A stretch of DNA of 64,000 bases from the NCBI RefSeq assembly GCF_023667495.1, contig NZ_JAMOZL010000005.1, positions 186,001-250,000 of the forward strand. Direction: 5' to 3'. The position numbers were made by a program, and so were the translations under genes. Below, in pieces: positions 15,862-23,954 of the stretch; within the stretch, counting starts at the first letter, position 1, and each line of letters starts with the position of its first letter. This stretch comes from Dyadobacter sp. MSC1_007 (lineage in GTDB: Bacteria; Bacteroidota; Bacteroidia; Cytophagales; Spirosomataceae). The notes beneath the pieces were generated by a model. It was given only the letters and a program-made list of their open reading frames with translations. It was not told the origin of the DNA and ran no database searches.

Positions 15862-16848
15862 ATGATAGACACACAATCTCCCAGCCGCCACGGCGAAATT
15901 CTTCTTTATGAATCAGAAGAAGGTGAAATGACTCTTCAGGTACAACTCCAAAACGATACTGTCTGGCTGACCCAGGCACAGATGGCGGAGTTGTTTGGGA
16001 AAGAAAGATCAGTAATTACTAAACACATTTCCAATGCATTTGGAGAAGGCGAACTTGATGAAGAAAGCAATGTGCAAAAAATGCACATTGCTTTTTCAGA
16101 TAAACCGACGAGCTTTTATAGCCTCGACACCATCATCTCCGTCGGTTATCGGGTAAAGTCAAAACGTGGTACCCAATTCAGAATCTGGGCTAACAAGGTT
16201 TTAAAAGAGTATCTGATCAAAGGCTTTGCAGTTCAGGAAAAACTGAAACTCGGACAGTTGCAAGACCTACGGAGAACTGTCGGCTTGCTTGCCAATGTGA
16301 TACAGGCTCAGGAATTAACTGCCGATGAGGCAACTGGGCTGATTCAGGTAGTTACCGATTTCGCTTATGCACTGGATATACTCGATAGATATGACCATCA
16401 GGCGTTAACGGTCGAAGCTATTTCAGAGAGACATGTCTTCACCATTACCTACGAAGAAGCAATTGCGGCGATCCGTACGCTGGGAAGCAAATTTGGCTCG
16501 CACATACTTTTTGGCAATGAGAAGGACGATTCGTTTAAAAGTTCGATCATGACGATATACCAGACATTCGACAGTGTTGAGCTTTATCCGAGCGTGGAGG
16601 AGAAAGCTGCGCATTTACTCTATTTTATCGTCAAAAATCATTCGTTCTCAGATGGTAACAAGCGAATTGCTGCTATGATTTTTGTGTGGTTTCTGGAAAG
16701 GAATCAAATGCTGTATAAACCGGATGGTTCGAAGCGTCTGGCGGACAATGCCCTTGTAGCACTTACATTGATGATTGCCGAAAGCAATCCGGCAGAGAAA
16801 GATATGATGGTTAAAGTAGTGGTAAGCCTAATCAATCAGAAAAACTAG
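15862..16848 (+). CDS. RhuM family/Fic-DOC fusion protein
   Basis: A 328-residue protein. The N-terminal part (about 10-110) is a RhuM-type domain: VWLTQAQMAELFGKERSVITKHISN, then FYSLDTIISVGYRVKS and FRIWANKVLKEYLIKGF. The C-terminal part (about 150-320) is a Doc-type Fic domain with HSFSDGNKRIAAM near residue 259. Fic/Doc enzymes transfer AMP or phosphate to target proteins with the motif histidine; this fusion is a common mobile gene and may be a toxin, but no antitoxin gene was found next to it. It is on the opposite strand to all metal genes around it, in the gap between copA and the rest, with its stop only 16 bases from the copA stop, which suggests insertion. Confidence 0.88.
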   Translation: MIDTQSPSRHGEILLYESEEGEMTLQVQLQNDTVWLTQAQMAELFGKERSVITKHISNAFGEGELDEESNVQKMHIAFSDKPTSFYSLDTIISVGYRVKSKRGTQFRIWANKVLKEYLIKGFAVQEKLKLGQLQDLRRTVGLLANVIQAQELTADEATGLIQVVTDFAYALDILDRYDHQALTVEAISERHVFTITYEEAIAAIRTLGSKFGSHILFGNEKDDSFKSSIMTIYQTFDSVELYPSVEEKAAHLLYFIVKNHSFSDGNKRIAAMIFVWFLERNQMLYKPDGSKRLADNALVALTLMIAESNPAEKDMMVKVVVSLINQKN

Positions 16849-16864
16849 GCTTACCATAAGAAGG

Positions 16865-19096
16865 TTACAACCGCGCTCCCTTTAACCGCAGGCTATTCAT
16901 AACCACTGACACTGAGCTGAGTGCCATGGCGCCGCCTGCGATCATGGGGTCGAGAAGGAAGCCGTTGATAGGGTATAAGATGCCTGCCGCAATGGGTATA
17001 CCGATCACGTTGTAAATGAACGCCCAAAACAGGTTCTGTTTGATCGTTACAACGGTTTTTTGCGACAATTTCAATGCCTTGGGCAGCGCCAGAAGGTCTG
17101 ACGTGATGAGGGTCATTTTGGCGACGTCCATTGCAATGTCGGACCCTTTTCCCATGGCGACGCTCACGTCTGCCTGGGCGAGAGCTTGCGAGTCGTTGAT
17201 ACCGTCCCCGACCATAGCAACCGTTTTGCCTTCCGACTGTAATTTCTTCACAAACCGCATCTTATCATCCGGCTTTACTTCTGCCTGATAATAAGTAATA
17301 CCGGCTTGTGCTGCCACGGCAGCGGCTGTTTGAGCGTTGTCACCCGTAAGCATGTAAACTTCAATATTCCGTGCAAGCAGCTTTTCGACCGCCTCGCGTG
17401 AAGTGGGTTTCAGCTGGTCGGCAATGGCAACCAGGCCCACGTGTTTACGGTCGATGGCAATGCCTACGACCGTTTTTGCCTGGGCCGTTAAGTAGTCATA
17501 ATCGCCTTGCAGTTCAGGGTCGATGCCGATTCCTTCTTTTTTGAGGAAATTGAAAGTTCCGATCACATATTCGTGCCCTCCGACCGTTCCGCGTACACCG
17601 TTTCCGGTCATTGACTCGAAATGCTGGACATATGCTTTTTGGTCTGTGTCAATGAAATTCACAATGGCTTCGGCTAGCGGGTGTTCGGACCGTGATTCCA
17701 GTGATTTTACGGCAGCCGAATGCAGGTCCTGATTTTCCAGGGCATTCAGCCATTTCCAGTCGGTCACTTTGGGGCGACCTTCGGTAAGTGTACCCGTTTT
17801 ATCGAGAACCACGGCATTTACTTTATAAGCTTTTTCGAGGCTTTCTGCGTCGCGGATCAGCATATTGTTTTCCGCGCCTTTTCCCACTCCCACCATCATG
17901 GCGGTAGGTGTAGCGAGGCCTAATGCGCACGGGCAAGCGATCACCAGTACCGAAACGGCCGCAAGCATGGCGTGGGTCACCGCATTCTCGGAGCCAAGTA
18001 CCATCCACAGAATGAATGTCAGGATTGCAATGCCAATTACCACGGGCACGAATATGCCGGCTATCTTGTCAACAAGCCGCTGTACGGGTGCCTTGCTGCC
18101 TTGCGCGGCTTGCACGGTTTTGATGATCTGAGCTAGTACGGTTTGTTTCCCAATCTTTTCCGCGGCAAATGTAAAGCTGCCGTTCTGGTTGATCGTACCT
18201 GCAAAAACGGCATCGCCTGATTTCTTTTCAGCGGGAAGCGGCTCGCCGGTCATGAGACTTTCATCCACGAACGAACTTCCGCTCACGACTTTCCCATCGA
18301 CAGGTATTTTTTCTCCGGACCTGATGATGATCTCATCACCCAATCTCACTTCCCTGGCCGGTATCTCGGTTTCAGCACCGTCGCGGTATATCCTGACGGT
18401 CTTCGGTTGCAGACCGATCAGCTTCTTCAATGCGTCGGAAGTATTGGATTTGGCCCTTTCTTCGAGTAGTTTACCCAGCAGAATGAAGAATATAATGACC
18501 GCCGCCGCTTCGAAATACACATGTGGGTGCAGCCCGCGAGCATGCCAGAATTCCGGAAAGAAGGTGTTGAAAGTGCTGAAAAGGAACGCCACGCCCGTGC
18601 TTAATGCAACAAGCGTGTCCATATTGGCTTTCCCATGGGTAGCTTGTTTCCAGGCATTTACGAAGAAATCCTTTCCAAAGAAAAGTAATACCGGGACTGT
18701 CAGTACGAGCATAATGTAGTTCGCATACTGCCAGTCCATGAAAAACATCCCTAATGCGACGATCGGAACTGTGAGTATGCCGGTACTGATCGCATTCGTT
18801 TTTAGTTTTTGATAATGTGCTTGCCTGATCTTTTCCTGTTCGGCAATGGCGTCTTCTTCATCTTCTTCGATAATCAATCCATAACCAATACTTTGCAGCA
18901 CCTGGTCCATTTGAGGGAGACCCACAAGCTCGGGGTCATATTCCACCGAAACCGACTGGTTGGCATAATTCACTCCTGCATTCAATACTCCTTTGGTATG
19001 GCTAAGCATTGATTCTACACTCACCGCACACGCCGCGCACGACATTCCGGTGACAGGCAGCGTTATCTTTTTTATATCTATGGTAGTTTCCATCAT
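16865..19096 (-). CDS. copA: Copper-exporting P1B-type ATPase CopA
   Basis: A 743-residue P-type ATPase. One N-terminal HMA domain ([15 protein letters not shown]), eight expected membrane segments, the TGEPLP actuator motif, the membrane metal site [14 protein letters not shown] (CPC), phosphorylation motif [14 protein letters not shown] (HP motif) and [12 protein letters not shown]. These define the Cu(I)-type P1B ATPases that pump copper out of the cytoplasm. Two adjacent ATG codons (19096, 19093) are possible starts. Its own promoter carries the same box as the metal operon. The gene is complete with no odd residues noted. Confidence 0.95.
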   Translation of the reverse strand: MMETTIDIKKITLPVTGMSCAACAVSVESMLSHTKGVLNAGVNYANQSVSVEYDPELVGLPQMDQVLQSIGYGLIIEEDEEDAIAEQEKIRQAHYQKLKTNAISTGILTVPIVALGMFFMDWQYANYIMLVLTVPVLLFFGKDFFVNAWKQATHGKANMDTLVALSTGVAFLFSTFNTFFPEFWHARGLHPHVYFEAAAVIIFFILLGKLLEERAKSNTSDALKKLIGLQPKTVRIYRDGAETEIPAREVRLGDEIIIRSGEKIPVDGKVVSGSSFVDESLMTGEPLPAEKKSGDAVFAGTINQNGSFTFAAEKIGKQTVLAQIIKTVQAAQGSKAPVQRLVDKIAGIFVPVVIGIAILTFILWMVLGSENAVTHAMLAAVSVLVIACPCALGLATPTAMMVGVGKGAENNMLIRDAESLEKAYKVNAVVLDKTGTLTEGRPKVTDWKWLNALENQDLHSAAVKSLESRSEHPLAEAIVNFIDTDQKAYVQHFESMTGNGVRGTVGGHEYVIGTFNFLKKEGIGIDPELQGDYDYLTAQAKTVVGIAIDRKHVGLVAIADQLKPTSREAVEKLLARNIEVYMLTGDNAQTAAAVAAQAGITYYQAEVKPDDKMRFVKKLQSEGKTVAMVGDGINDSQALAQADVSVAMGKGSDIAMDVAKMTLITSDLLALPKALKLSQKTVVTIKQNLFWAFIYNVIGIPIAAGILYPINGFLLDPMIAGGAMALSSVSVVMNSLRLKGARL

Positions 19097-19112
19097 TATT
19101 CAGATTTGAATA

Positions 19113-19156
19113 CAAAGATAAAATCAGCACCTGCCGGGGTTGTTACACAATTCTGG
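19113..19156 (-). promoter_or_regulatory. Promoter and 16-bp box of copA
   Basis: Minus strand: the box CCAGAATTGTGTAACA (19156-19141), then 20 bases, then TATCTTTG (19120-19113), a perfect TAnnTTTG. The box differs from the metal operon box at only two positions, which makes its AATT core the reverse complement of the other. Confidence 0.78.
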
Positions 19157-19260
19157 CTGCGGTTTGCAAGATTCACGGAAAAAGGTAGGCAGTATCAGCA
19201 TTAAAAATACCGTTCATGCCCCTTTCCTCTTCATTGACAGGATCCATCAAAACATTCTCA

Positions 19261-20364
19261 ATGAAAAAGCTGCTCTTATCACTCATATTACTTTCGGCCG
19301 GATGGCAGGCTGCTGCCCAGGACAGGAACGTTACTTTTTATGTGGGCACGCAGGACAAAGGTGCCAATTCATCGATCACGCGCTGCGAACTTAACCTGGC
19401 GTCTGGCCAGATTACATTGATCGATACGATTAACAAATCACTGGCGCCCGGCTATGTGGCCATTGCTCCTAATAAACGGACCTTGTATGCAATTTCTTCC
19501 GACAATAAGGTATCTGCCTATGCCATTCAACCCGACCGGAAACTTAAATTTCTTAACAGCCAGCCTAGCGAAGGCGTCGGGCCATGCCATGTATCTGTGC
19601 ACCCGACGGGTAAAATGGCTTATGTGTCCAATTATGGTGGCGGGAGTTTTACATCCTACAATATTTCAGAAGATGGCAAATTGAGTGCACCTGTGTACAA
19701 AGAGCAGTACACAGGCACGGGCCCTAATACCAAGCGCCAGGACAAAGCACATGCGCACTTCGCCACTGCCGGTCCGGATGGGAGATTCGTTTATGTAACG
19801 GATTTGGGAAGTGATAAGGTGATGAATTATGCCGTCGATGCAAATACCGGTCAGTTAACCCCCAACGAAGCCCAACCATTTTTCTCCGGCAAACCCGGCG
19901 CGGGACCGCGGCATTTGATCATTCATCCATCAGGCAAACGATTGTTTTTGTTGAATGAATTGGATGCAACGGTCACGGCGTGCTCCATCGATAAAAAGGG
20001 TGTGATTACCGCTATCGAGACCTACCCGACCATTCCTGCCGATTATTCCGGTCCCAGTAATACGAGCGCCGCGATCCATTTACACCCGAACGGGAAATTC
20101 GTTTACGTCTCTAACCGGGGGCATAATTCAGTGACCGGTTTTGAAATATTGAAGAACGGAGAACTGAAAATGGTTGACCAGCAGACGAAATCCATTGCCA
20201 CGCCGCGCGATTTCAACATCGATCCTTCCGGTAAATACATGATCGTTGCCAATCAAGCCACAGACAATCTGGTGGTTTACGATGTGGATCCGGCAACAGG
20301 TAAGTTCACATTTAAACACGAGAGTATCGGCGTGAAACTGCCTATTTGCGTAGCGTTTTTATAG
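19261..20364 (+). CDS. Lactonase family protein (YbhE/Pgl-like beta-propeller), exported
   Basis: A 367-residue protein with a signal peptide (MKKLLLSLILLSAGWQAAAQ) and a seven-bladed propeller with recurring GPCHVSVHPTGKMAYVSNYG, GPRHLIIHPSGKRLFLLNE and FNIDPSGKYMIVANQ repeats. The family includes 6-phosphogluconolactonase of the YbhE type and lactonases. Signal peptide and periplasmic location make a role in the cytoplasmic pentose phosphate pathway doubtful, so it may act on another lactone. The ATG at 19261 was preferred because it starts a clean signal peptide; an earlier ATG at 19216 would add 15 residues. Confidence 0.82.
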   Translation: MKKLLLSLILLSAGWQAAAQDRNVTFYVGTQDKGANSSITRCELNLASGQITLIDTINKSLAPGYVAIAPNKRTLYAISSDNKVSAYAIQPDRKLKFLNSQPSEGVGPCHVSVHPTGKMAYVSNYGGGSFTSYNISEDGKLSAPVYKEQYTGTGPNTKRQDKAHAHFATAGPDGRFVYVTDLGSDKVMNYAVDANTGQLTPNEAQPFFSGKPGAGPRHLIIHPSGKRLFLLNELDATVTACSIDKKGVITAIETYPTIPADYSGPSNTSAAIHLHPNGKFVYVSNRGHNSVTGFEILKNGELKMVDQQTKSIATPRDFNIDPSGKYMIVANQATDNLVVYDVDPATGKFTFKHESIGVKLPICVAFL

Positions 20365-20367
20365 CGG

Positions 20368-21777
20368 TCAGATTTTCGCTTTGGCCATTTTATTCTGATA
20401 GTAGTTCAAAAAGTCTTCCAGTTGCTCCACCGGCATTTTGCGGGCAATGATCTTTTTGTTTTTATCCAGAATATAAATGGTAGGAGTAGTCACAACGTCG
20501 AATTTTCGGTTGAAGTCGATTTGTTTGAGGGCGTCAAAGCCGTTGATCAGCTCTTCCAGGTGGTAGGTCTTTACAAATGCTTTCCATTCGTCAACATTAT
20601 GCTCTGTCGCAACAGCCATTACCTTGATGCCGTTGGCCTTATTTTTATCATAAAATTCTTTTAATAGTGGGGAAGCTTCCTTGCAATGTCCGCATGAAGG
20701 TGCGTAAAAGAAGAGGACAGTATAGTTCGCCTGGACCGTCTGCACGCTCACCTTTTTGCCCGTTGGATCGGTTAATGTTAACGCAGGGAAAGTTTTGTTG
20801 ACCAACAGATCTTTGAGCGTGGCAACTTTTTCCGCAATGCGTTTCTTGACATCTTCTGTAACGCCCATTTCGCCGGAAAGGTAGTATTTGTTAGCCATAT
20901 GGACCCACACGGCCTCCGTACCGACCGTTTTTGGGTTTTCGTATTGATTGGTAATGTAAAATACCGTCCACGCTTTGATATCCTTATTGACCGACACTTT
21001 CTTTATGATCATATCGGCATCCTTGATAATCGAATCAGGCACCTGCACGACCAGGTTTTTGAAATAGCGCTCCATTTTCGGTTCCAGAAACGGCGTATTC
21101 ACTATCCGCGGGTCCGAAAAGTCGAATGCATCCCAGTAATGCGCCTTGTAGTAATTGAAGACCCACATCGAATCGGCTTTACCGTTCGGTAATTTAGGAG
21201 CGGCGGGAATTTCCGGGTCAGCCGACATTTTCAGTAGCTTGGCGGTGAAGCTTTCGGGATTGTTTTTAAGCAACTGCTGGCGATAGGTGCCAAATCCGTC
21301 CTGGATCGTTTTGAGTTTTACCTTTGCTTCCGGCGTATTTTGCTTGCTGAGCGCCTCTATTTCCTTGCTGCCGTTTGCTAACTCTTTCCGGTAGTTGATA
21401 AACAGCTCATTTTCTTTGGAACCCTTCACCTGCAATGTTCCGATCATATCCGTTGTATCGACTTCAATGGAAAAGTTGGGTTCCTGGCCGGAATAGATCA
21501 ATTCGATCAGTTTCTGGTTTCCTGGAAAGAGGATCATATATAATCCGCCAGGGAGAGGTGTTGTGCCTTCGAAAACCATTTTGCCGTTGGCATCTGCCTT
21601 GGCGGTGTCTTTGGGAACAAATTGCGTCGCATTCCGATTGTAATGGCCGATGACGAAAGTGGAGTCCCGCATACCTTTAATCGTCGCCTCGATACGATAG
21701 CCTTGTGAAAAAGAATTGGACAAAAAGGAAAAAAGGACTAGTAGTGTCAGAATGGAAGTGCGGGTATAATCTCTCAT
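20368..21777 (-). CDS. TlpA-like thioredoxin with DUF4369 and DUF5106 domains
   Basis: A 469-residue exported protein. The signal peptide starts MRDYTRTSILTLLVLF and ends near NSFSQG. Residues 30-130 resemble DUF4369 (RIEATIKGMRDSTFVIGHY), the middle resembles DUF5106, and the C-terminal 140 residues are a thioredoxin fold with FYAPSCGHCKEASPLL (CGHC). Such proteins act as periplasmic disulfide exchange factors in Bacteroidota. The open frame extends further upstream to 22170, but that part is composed like an antisense read-through of the divergent YdcF gene and was excluded. The start at 21777 is the first ATG with a proper signal sequence. Confidence 0.85.
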   Translation of the reverse strand: MRDYTRTSILTLLVLFSFLSNSFSQGYRIEATIKGMRDSTFVIGHYNRNATQFVPKDTAKADANGKMVFEGTTPLPGGLYMILFPGNQKLIELIYSGQEPNFSIEVDTTDMIGTLQVKGSKENELFINYRKELANGSKEIEALSKQNTPEAKVKLKTIQDGFGTYRQQLLKNNPESFTAKLLKMSADPEIPAAPKLPNGKADSMWVFNYYKAHYWDAFDFSDPRIVNTPFLEPKMERYFKNLVVQVPDSIIKDADMIIKKVSVNKDIKAWTVFYITNQYENPKTVGTEAVWVHMANKYYLSGEMGVTEDVKKRIAEKVATLKDLLVNKTFPALTLTDPTGKKVSVQTVQANYTVLFFYAPSCGHCKEASPLLKEFYDKNKANGIKVMAVATEHNVDEWKAFVKTYHLEELINGFDALKQIDFNRKFDVVTTPTIYILDKNKKIIARKMPVEQLEDFLNYYQNKMAKAKI

Positions 21778-21882
21778 CAGGGAAAGGAAAGTTTGCTTAT
21801 GAGCTGTTTTATGAATTATTTCAAATTTAAGTAGCCGTAAAATTAACTTCAAAACGCTAACATCTGTCGGGTTCTTGTCCAA

Positions 21883-22653
21883 ATGTTTTATTTTCTCTCC
21901 AAAGCTATTGACTTTATCGTAATGCCATTCAGCATTGTTTTTTTTATGCTGGCATACGCTTTCTTCACGAAAAACAACCAAAGAAGGAGGCTCGTTCTCG
22001 GGCTTGTGATCGTTTCCCTGTATCTGATGTCCAATTCTTACCTTGTGATGAAGGCCTTGAATGCCTGGGAATCCCGGTTCGTGAATATCTCCGAGGTAAA
22101 AAAAACCTACGACGTAGGCATTCTCCTTTCGGGCGGCCTTATCCTGAGCAGCACGCCGAGGCAGGACCACGCAGCTATGGGCGACAATGGGGATCGTGTT
22201 TTGCAGACTTACCTGCTTTATAAGAGCGGGAAAATCAAAAAGGTGCTGATTACGGGTAAGAGTAACGAGGATTTTATGGCGATACGTAAAGGGGAGACGC
22301 GTCTGGCAGCGTCGTTACTTGTGGACTGGGGCATACCTGCGGAGGATATCGTTTTTGAAGAACAGGCGCGCAACACCCGTGAAAACGCCCTGTTTTCCGC
22401 GCGGATCTTGAAAAAAATGTTTCCTTCCGGGAAATATATGCTGATTACCTCCGCATTCCACATGCGCCGGTCGGCCGGGTGTTTTGAAAAAGCGGGAATT
22501 AAAACCGATCCATTCCCGGCCGACTTTCATGGGGGATACAATGAAATGGTGCTTCCAAAGCTCATTCCTGATCCCGATGCCTTCGAGTACTTTTGTTCGC
22601 TATGGCACGAAGTAGTTGGTTTTATTGCTTATAAGGCAATGGGCTATTGCTAG
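21883..22653 (+). CDS. YdcF family (ElyC/SanA-like) membrane protein
   Basis: A 256-residue protein: two N-terminal membrane segments (about 5-60), then the DUF218/YdcF domain with VGILLSGGLI, GRxLQTYLLYKSGKIKKVLITGK-type strand, ENALFSARIL and MLITSAFHMRRS. E. coli ElyC and SanA of this family affect envelope integrity and peptidoglycan precursor recycling, but the reaction is not known. It is divergent from the TlpA-like gene and ends nine bases before the convergent pfkA stop. Confidence 0.85.
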   Translation: MFYFLSKAIDFIVMPFSIVFFMLAYAFFTKNNQRRRLVLGLVIVSLYLMSNSYLVMKALNAWESRFVNISEVKKTYDVGILLSGGLILSSTPRQDHAAMGDNGDRVLQTYLLYKSGKIKKVLITGKSNEDFMAIRKGETRLAASLLVDWGIPAEDIVFEEQARNTRENALFSARILKKMFPSGKYMLITSAFHMRRSAGCFEKAGIKTDPFPADFHGGYNEMVLPKLIPDPDAFEYFCSLWHEVVGFIAYKAMGYC

Positions 22654-22661
22654 CGTGAGGA

Positions 22662-23636
22662 CTATACGCTCAAAATCTTAACCATTCTCAACAAGTCCTC
22701 GTTGATAGGTTTCGGAAGCCTGATTGTGTCCTCAAAAGGCGTGTAAACGAGGTCATTGTTGATAATACCTGCCATTACGTTCTTTTGTCCGGCGATCAGC
22801 CCTTCCAGTGCGCCAAGTCCAAGACGGCTTGCCAGGATACGGTCGTAAGCAGACGGCGGGCCTCCACGTTGCGTGTGACCGAGTGTTGTTACACGAATAT
22901 CTGCATTCTCATCCACCTGTGTTTTGATCTTGTCAGCCACTTCCTGTGCGCTTCCTTCTTCGTCACCTTCGGCCACAATGATAATGGAAGAGGATTTGGA
23001 ACGGCTCCATCCTTGTTTCAATGTTTCAACCACCTGCGAAATAGGCGTAAGTACTTCTGGCACCATCACGAGCTCAGCGCCACCTGCGATGCCGGACTGG
23101 ATCGCAATATAACCCGAGTCACGTCCCATTACTTCGATGAAAAAGATACGGTCGTGCGAACTGGCGGTGTCGCGGATACGATCGATCGCGTCTAGCGCTG
23201 TGTTGACCGCGGTGTCAAAACCAATGGTATAATCTGTTCCGTAAAGGTCGTTGTCGATAGTTCCTGGTGCGCCTACTGTGGGAATGCCGAATTCGTTGCC
23301 GAAAATCATTGCGCCCGTGAAAGTACCGTTACCTCCAATGGCTACCAGACCTTCGATTTCGAGTGCCTGTAAGTTGTCGTAAGCCTTTTTACGGCCTTCG
23401 GGGGTCATGAACTCTTTGCTTCTTGCCGATTTGAGGATGGTACCTCCTCTTTGTACTATATTGCTTACCGAGTGGGATTCCATTTTGTAGACATCCCCGG
23501 CTATCATTCCGCTATATCCTCTTCTGATTCCAAATACTTCAATACCATGGTAGCATGCTCCGCGCACTACCGCCCTAATGCAGGCGTTCATACCCGGGGC
23601 ATCTCCTCCTGAGGTAAATACTCCAATTCTTTTCAT
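22662..23636 (-). CDS. pfkA: ATP-dependent 6-phosphofructokinase
   Basis: A 324-residue cytoplasmic glycolytic enzyme that phosphorylates fructose 6-phosphate. Motifs: FTSGGDAPGMNACIRA at the start, GGNGTFTGA, VGAPGTIDNDLYGTDYTIGFDTA (substrate loop with catalytic aspartate), EVMGRDSGYIA and LGHTQRGGPPSAYDR. In the second motif the ATP site reads GGNGT rather than GGDGS, a form that is known in some bacterial enzymes and may affect phosphoryl-donor choice. Length matches PfkA. The ATG at 23636 gives MKRIGVFTSGGD, the standard start. Confidence 0.95.
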   Translation of the reverse strand: MKRIGVFTSGGDAPGMNACIRAVVRGACYHGIEVFGIRRGYSGMIAGDVYKMESHSVSNIVQRGGTILKSARSKEFMTPEGRKKAYDNLQALEIEGLVAIGGNGTFTGAMIFGNEFGIPTVGAPGTIDNDLYGTDYTIGFDTAVNTALDAIDRIRDTASSHDRIFFIEVMGRDSGYIAIQSGIAGGAELVMVPEVLTPISQVVETLKQGWSRSKSSSIIIVAEGDEEGSAQEVADKIKTQVDENADIRVTTLGHTQRGGPPSAYDRILASRLGLGALEGLIAGQKNVMAGIINNDLVYTPFEDTIRLPKPINEDLLRMVKILSV

Positions 23637-23703
23637 CTAATTTCGGGTTACTTCTAATCTTTCTATGTACAGCACCATTGAACCTTAAAAGGCACAATTT
23701 CCG

Positions 23704-23711
23704 CAAATTTA
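23704..23711 (-). promoter_or_regulatory. pfkA promoter -7 element
   Basis: TAAATTTG on the minus strand is a perfect TAnnTTTG, about 70 bases before the pfkA ATG. No clear -33 TTTG is at the proper distance. Confidence 0.5.
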
Positions 23712-23811
23712 TCCGGTATTTTCTTAAAATATATGCCTTGAATCTTAATTATGTTAAAAAAATGCAGGAATAAGATTCAATTTTTACATCTCAAACATAT
23801 ACCAATACTTA

Positions 23812-23819
23812 TATATTTG
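23812..23819 (+). promoter_or_regulatory. YfhO gene promoter -7 element
   Basis: TATATTTG matches TAnnTTTG fully. It leaves a leader of about 130 bases before the ATG at 23955. A second near-match CATATTTG lies at about 23888. Confidence 0.45.
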
Positions 23820-23954
23820 CGCCGGTTAATAGAAATTTAATATCCATTAGCCGAGACTCGTTGCGACTATTACTGTTTGAAAAGTCATATTTGCGGGGCG
23901 GCGCCCAAAAGTCCGTCAACACCCGCAACCAACCCGTAGCTTAACATTATCAAA

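Larger units (their letters stand above)
23637..23954. other. 318-base divergent promoter region of pfkA and the YfhO gene
   Basis: Besides two promoter -7 elements (listed separately) it holds GC-rich GGGCGGCGCCC (about 23896-23908) and AT-rich linkers. No open frame or RNA gene was recognised. Confidence 0.5.

Noticed and set aside
21778..22170. N-terminal extension of the TlpA-like protein by 131 codons
   Set aside because: The extension runs antisense through the YdcF gene and has no signal peptide; the start at 21777 gives a proper one.
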